From: Toxonevra muliebris
Taxonomy: Eukaryota > Arthropoda > Insecta > Diptera > Pallopteridae
Assembly (NCBI GenBank): GCA_963691655.1
Contig: OY829326.1
Coordinates: forward strand, 9,970,878-10,034,877
Reading direction: 5' to 3'
Length of the DNA stretch: 64,000 nucleotides
The translations under genes were made by a program, and so were the position numbers. Below, piece by piece: positions 60,301-64,000 of the stretch. The notes under the pieces are model-generated. The model was not told the origin of the DNA. It searched no databases and saw only the letters and a program-made list of their open reading frames with translations. Each line of letters starts with the position of its first letter. Position 1 is the stretch's first letter.

Positions 60301-60680
60301 CAGTGCAATCTCGATAATTCGGACACTTGGTAATTCGGACAGCGCGGTAATCCGGACACACAATTACTTTATTTGTAGACTCTGTAATCCGAACACCACG
60401 CTTTTTATTTACCTCAAAAATCCGGACACTTCTTTTTTAATTATCTTTTGTCTGCTATTTTTTACGGGGTTTCCCGCTTTCTACTTGTTTTTAACAACCA
60501 ACAAAGCATCGTTGTCCAAGCAGAAATCACTATAAAATATCAGCGGAATACAATGGCTACCAATAGAGGTAAATTGAGTAACGAAAAGGAGAAATCCTTT
60601 TCTCCAATACCTTTCAAAAATTATTTCCCCTCTTCGCACCGCAATCGATCAAACTTCAACTCCAGCATCAGTTTTTAAAA
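60301..60680 (+). mobile_element. 5' half of a Tigger/pogo-like element
   Basis: Starts CAGTGCAATCTCGATAATTC directly after TA (60299-60300) and continues with repeated AATTCGGACA/ATCCGGACAC strings. This is the style of Tigger 5' ends, in which the DNA mimics 'CGATAAT-CGGACA' repeats. A short frame starting MATNRGKLSNEKEK (60553) may be the eroded N-terminus of its transposase. No matching 3' end was found before the RRM gene, so the element is truncated; the right limit is approximate. Confidence 0.6.
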
Positions 60681-60799
60681 TGAGTGATTTACGATTAGCT
60701 CAAACACTATACACTGCAAAAGCAAACACAAAAAATCTACACAAATTGTGCAGCTTTTTCATTTCCCCAGCCCCGCAGTGTCGACGTCGTCGGTAACAG

Positions 60800-60811
60800 T
60801 GCGCATGCGCG
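60800..60811 (+). promoter_or_regulatory. NRF1/Erect-wing-type palindrome
   Basis: TGCGCATGCGCG contains the GC-rich palindrome GCGCATGCGC (60801-60810), the classic site of NRF1 and its fly homologue Erect wing, usually found near transcription starts of housekeeping-type promoters. It stands out in AT-rich surroundings, 30 bp before the ATG at 60840. The transcription start is therefore probably close by. Confidence 0.55.
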
Positions 60812-60839
60812 AAGCTCTAAAATTTCTCCTCGCCAAAAA

Positions 60840-61064
60840 ATGGCGGAGAAAATGGCAAACCCTTCAAAAATTACTACAAATGCCAAACGAAATGAGCAAA
60901 TTTCTGTACACAAAAGCAATAACAACAATGAATCAACGCAATATCAAAAGCAAATTCGCAGAATTTTACGCGCTCATTTTACAACGACGCTCGCAGTAAT
61001 AAACGACGACAACGACGAGTTCGACATCTTCAAATTCCTGGAAAATCTCCGCTTTCGCAAATAA
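60840..61064 (+). CDS. Possible short upstream ORF in frame with the RRM gene
   Basis: A 74-codon frame with a good fly start context (CCAAAAAATGG). It is polar and Asn/Lys-rich at first, then ends with an acidic and aromatic stretch (NDDNDEFDIFKFLENLRFRK). It ends in TAA at 61062-61064; nine further in-frame codons lead straight to the ATG of the RRM gene at 61092. It also stays open upstream of its ATG to at least about 60740, past a good 3' splice site (polypyrimidine tract, CAG at 60768-60770). It may be a separate first cistron, an N-terminal extension reached by stop readthrough or corrected sequence, or chance. Not matched to any known protein. Confidence 0.3.
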   Translation: MAEKMANPSKITTNAKRNEQISVHKSNNNNESTQYQKQIRRILRAHFTTTLAVINDDNDEFDIFKFLENLRFRK

Positions 61065-61091
61065 ATTCTTAAAATTTTCATCAACTTCGAT

Positions 61092-62007
61092 ATGTTTTCA
61101 AATGTACAACAACAAAATGCGCTTATACAATATTCGCGTTCACCATTTGAGTTTCCATCTAAATTTTATGAATCGTACCAAGAAAATGGCACAAAATATT
61201 TGAAAATCTCGAAGGCAGTACCGGAGCAATTGCAAAATCAATTAAATGCATGTGCAGGAGAGGTAAGTAGCAGATTTGGTCGATACAATTCCACTATTTC
61301 TTGTGATTCCATAATTTCTTGGTTGTAGATTTTTCTTAGTGGTATACCGCCGGAGGTTCGCGCCGAGCAAATTGCCGAAATATCGGCATATTTAGGCGAA
61401 CTTTACATTTTGCGCTTTAAGGTTAACTTCTCAGGAGACTCACGCGGCTTTGCCTATTTGCAATATCTGAATCCTAGCCTCATGCAATTGGCGATTGCGC
61501 GGTAGTTATTGATGAAGCAGCAATTGATAAATATGCATAAAAATTGTGTTGATCTCCATTTTCAGTTTGCCAGCACTATTTCGTCAGCATTCGTTACCCA
61601 TGATACGCGTACGGGAATCGCGCAACTCTTCGAAACTCTTACTCAAGAAAACTTACCGCATGTCACCACAGAGTGTCTACGAGACTTTACGCCAACTCAT
61701 TTCATTCGACAAGCTTGTGGGCCATGAAATCTATCCGGGGCATTTTGAGTATCAGATTATTTTCAAGTGCAACGAAGAGGCGGTTCATGCACGCCGTGAA
61801 CTTTTACGCACCATTGCGAAATTCGGACGTAATGCTATCGTCGTCTGGGATACCAGCAATGAAGAGTCGTCATCATTATCACAGGTAGACAATCATTCAA
61901 TTCTAACGCAAAGGAAAATTATGTTGCAATCAGCACCACCTCCACCACCAGTCAAGCTAATCAAACCACCAACAGCAGCAGCAGCTAATCATTGGGGTTC
62001 ATTTTAA
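61092..62007 (+). CDS. RRM RNA-binding protein, A1CF/RBM46/Dnd1-like (possible tut relative)
   Basis: Three exons, 61092-61262, 61329-61501 and 61566-62007, with 66- and 64-nt introns (GTAAGT...TTGTAG; GTAGTT...TTTCAG), encode 261 residues. Intron 2 splits codon 115. An RRM spans about residues 58-130, with RNP2 IFLSGI (58-63) opening exon 2 and RNP1 SRGFAYLQ (95-102). It continues as IRVRESRNSSKLLLK, which parallels the junction of RRM1 to RRM2 in A1CF/RBM46/RBM47/Dnd1 proteins. The following 125-210 region looks like a degenerate second RRM. The C-terminus is Pro- and Ala-rich (SAPPPPPVK, ending NHWGSF). Such proteins bind mRNA to control its fate. Drosophila tut, a one-RRM partner of Bam and Bgcn in male germ cells, has similar size, but orthology is only suggested. 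Confidence 0.85.
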
Positions 62008-62350
62008 AGTTACTCCACGCTTTCAAATATTATATTGGAAAACTAAGTATCAATATCAATCAGGTTCCTTTTTTTTCTCAATCATCGTATCTCAACATAA
62101 AATTATTTATCTTGTATTTTTAAAATATGAAGTTTTGTATTGGAAAGTGTTTCGTTATCATGGTTCAACTTTGGCCCATACGTTTATAACTTAAAAGCTA
62201 CAAAATGTTTTCAGTTTTTTATTTGTTTTCTATTTTATTCTTTTCGGATTTATTTGCAATTTTCGGACTATGTTTTCTAGTCTTCTTAGTTTTTGCTCAT
62301 AATGTGGAATCATTTCTGACAATGAATTTATTCTCAAAAGTTGCAATTCC

Positions 62351-62356
62351 AATAAA
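62351..62356 (+). terminator. Poly(A) signal, RRM gene
   Basis: AATAAA about 344 bp past the stop codon, the first canonical hexamer found downstream. Confidence 0.5.
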
Positions 62357-64000
62357 AATTTAATTACTTTATTGGCTTTTTGAATTAATAAGTGTCCAGT
62401 AGCATCCTACATTCACTATAGTTTATGGAAAATATAATTATGGTTTTGAATCAAAAATATTTGTATGAAATATATTTCTTATGATAATAAAATCAAGAAT
62501 TTTGCACATGTTCAAATAAACTGCGACTAAAGAAAAATAACATATTTATATTTTCTGGATTGAACTTTTAAGAAATATGGAATATAGAACCACTCAATGG
62601 GGGCACATTTATATCGATGGTTAAGCTTGGCAATGTGCTGAGTAAACTTTTAGGTGAAAATGAGTTAACTTCAACATGTTACCTGCTTAGTGGTGATTGT
62701 TGCAAGTGATTAGCCAATAATAACGTGCTTAAAAATTTAAAGACGTAACAAAAAATTTGCACTTAAGTTAAATTAACCATTGACATTATATGAAAAAATA
62801 CGTTCATATTGCTGAACTTAACTTAAAGCAATGAAAGAGAGCTCAATCGAAAGGAAAGGACTTTTAAACTGATTTTAAAGGGATCAGATTTCGCCTTTTT
62901 TAGTAGAAATTCTACAACCAATTTTAAAATTGGAAAGCACCTGGAGTTTTTGGATACATTAAAAGGTTAGGAATAAATCCTTTATTTTCGGCGATAGATA
63001 GAGAATTCTAAACACAAAACTTTATAGTAAAATCCAATGTTTACTGGATGTGAATATGTCAGATTACGAGAAACATTTCTAAGATAAAAAGCATATTTCA
63101 AACCCGTTTTTGATGGTCTCGTATTGATACTTTGATATTAAAAATATCAATGAGCATGTGATGCAAAACTCAAAGGGGTCGTTCTGTAAATATATTCATA
63201 TCAGCATGAGGTATAATAATTTTGGTATTATTTGTAAATATTGTCTCGAAACATTTTTATGAAAACTGTTGCAACTAATTCTTTACCGTTGTTCTCAACT
63301 TGTGAGATTTTCAAGCACGCTTACAAACGTCATGCATATGGTGTAAGTTAATGAATATTTATTATTATGTACATACATATTAAAAATAAAAACATATTAA
63401 CAACTCTTTTAGGAAATCCGCACTTAACGATAAGAAAAATATATACATACATATGCGCATACATTTAAGTAAACAACTGACTTCTTTTCTTTTGCCATAC
63501 CCTCAGTTTCTTTCTCTGCGTCATTTACACTTCAATACAACATAGAATCTAAAGTGCCTAAGGAAAAAAAATTAACTCAAAGTTAAAATCACTGCCATTA
63601 CATACACAGACATGCTCATATATATAAATATACACACATATGTATGTATTTTTCAAAGGATTTGCATTAATTTGTTAATTGAAGCGTATGTGGCAATATA
63701 AGCAACGTCGCGTCGCTTCGCGGCGGTGGTAACACATTGGTAACACTAGCAGCTTTCGCAGTTACTTAAATTGTCATTAAAATTTCAAATGCTTTCTTTT
63801 TTTACGTACTTGCGACGACGACGACAACAACAACAAAAGTGTCACTTAAACTCATAGAACTAAAACCGTGGATTTAGCATACGCCAGTGTATGAGTATTT
63901 ATATACACATTCATATATTCATGTTTCTATAAATACTTCTGTGTGTATGTAAGTAAGAGCGAGATCATGGAGGTGGAAGGAGCCACCAATTACAAAAGGA
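62357..64000. other. AT-rich noncoding stretch at the right edge
   Basis: No gene seen. The last 300 bp have CGACGACGAC/AACAACAAC runs (around 63810-63835) and TA/CA-rich tracts. A gene beginning beyond the window cannot be excluded. Confidence 0.45.

Noticed and set aside
1..64000. CRISPR array, bacterial operons or phage genes
   Set aside because: No regularly spaced direct repeats and no bacterial gene organisation; introns, TATA/initiator promoters and eukaryotic transposons show nuclear insect DNA.

Overview
The window looks like nuclear DNA from a higher fly (Diptera, Brachycera), and a tephritid-type fruit fly is a reasonable guess. The evidence is AT-rich sequence with many CA/GT and CAA/CAG microsatellites, tiny GT-AG introns of 60-81 nt, TATA plus TCAGT-type initiators, a family of minute Ala/Pro/Tyr-rich secreted cuticle-type proteins, and dipteran-style mobile elements (jockey-clade LINEs, Transib, hAT, pogo/Tigger, Tc1, tRNA-derived SINEs). 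The species cannot be fixed from sequence alone.

Host genes are few. Four small two-exon genes of one secreted-protein family lie at 23.0 kb (+), 29.2-29.6 kb (-), 35.9-36.3 kb (-) and 40.1-40.5 kb (+). Each has a 9-12 nt first coding exon (MFK or MFKF), one tiny intron, and a second exon with a signal peptide followed by a low-complexity Ala/Pro/Tyr/His body. The last three are close paralogues sharing an almost invariant core of about 35 residues. At the right end (about 60.8-62.0 kb) is a three-exon gene for an RNA-recognition-motif protein of the A1CF/RBM46/Dnd1-like type, possibly related to Drosophila tut. It is preceded by an in-frame open stretch separated from it by a single TAA.

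Mobile elements make up most of the recognisable remainder. From left to right: a hAT-like element (1246-2106) beside a decayed LINE RNase H; a hairpin array and a SINE with an 11-bp target duplication (6.2-6.6 kb); a 5'-truncated jockey-clade LINE with a long open reverse transcriptase frame (11.2-12.3 kb); a foldback element with a perfect 8-bp duplication (17.0 kb); a Tc1 relic (20.0-21.3 kb); an unclassified terminal-inverted-repeat element (24.0-25.1 kb) with a relative at 54.2 kb; a decayed jockey copy (33.1-34.1 kb); an R1-like LINE tail (37.3 kb); a foldback element (38.9 kb); a pogo-like element (40.85-41.70 kb); a Transib-type element whose ends look like 23- and 12-spacer recombination signals (42.19-42.80 kb); a 2.9-kb hAT-like element with a perfect 8-bp duplication and other elements nested in it (43.1-46.0 kb); a dispersed repeat in two inverted copies (31.4 and 54.8 kb); and two more pogo/Tigger-type elements (58.4 and 60.3 kb).

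The rest (especially 46-54 kb and 62.4-64 kb) is AT-rich intergenic or intronic DNA in which no supportable gene was seen. Large introns of genes whose exons lie outside the window cannot be excluded.
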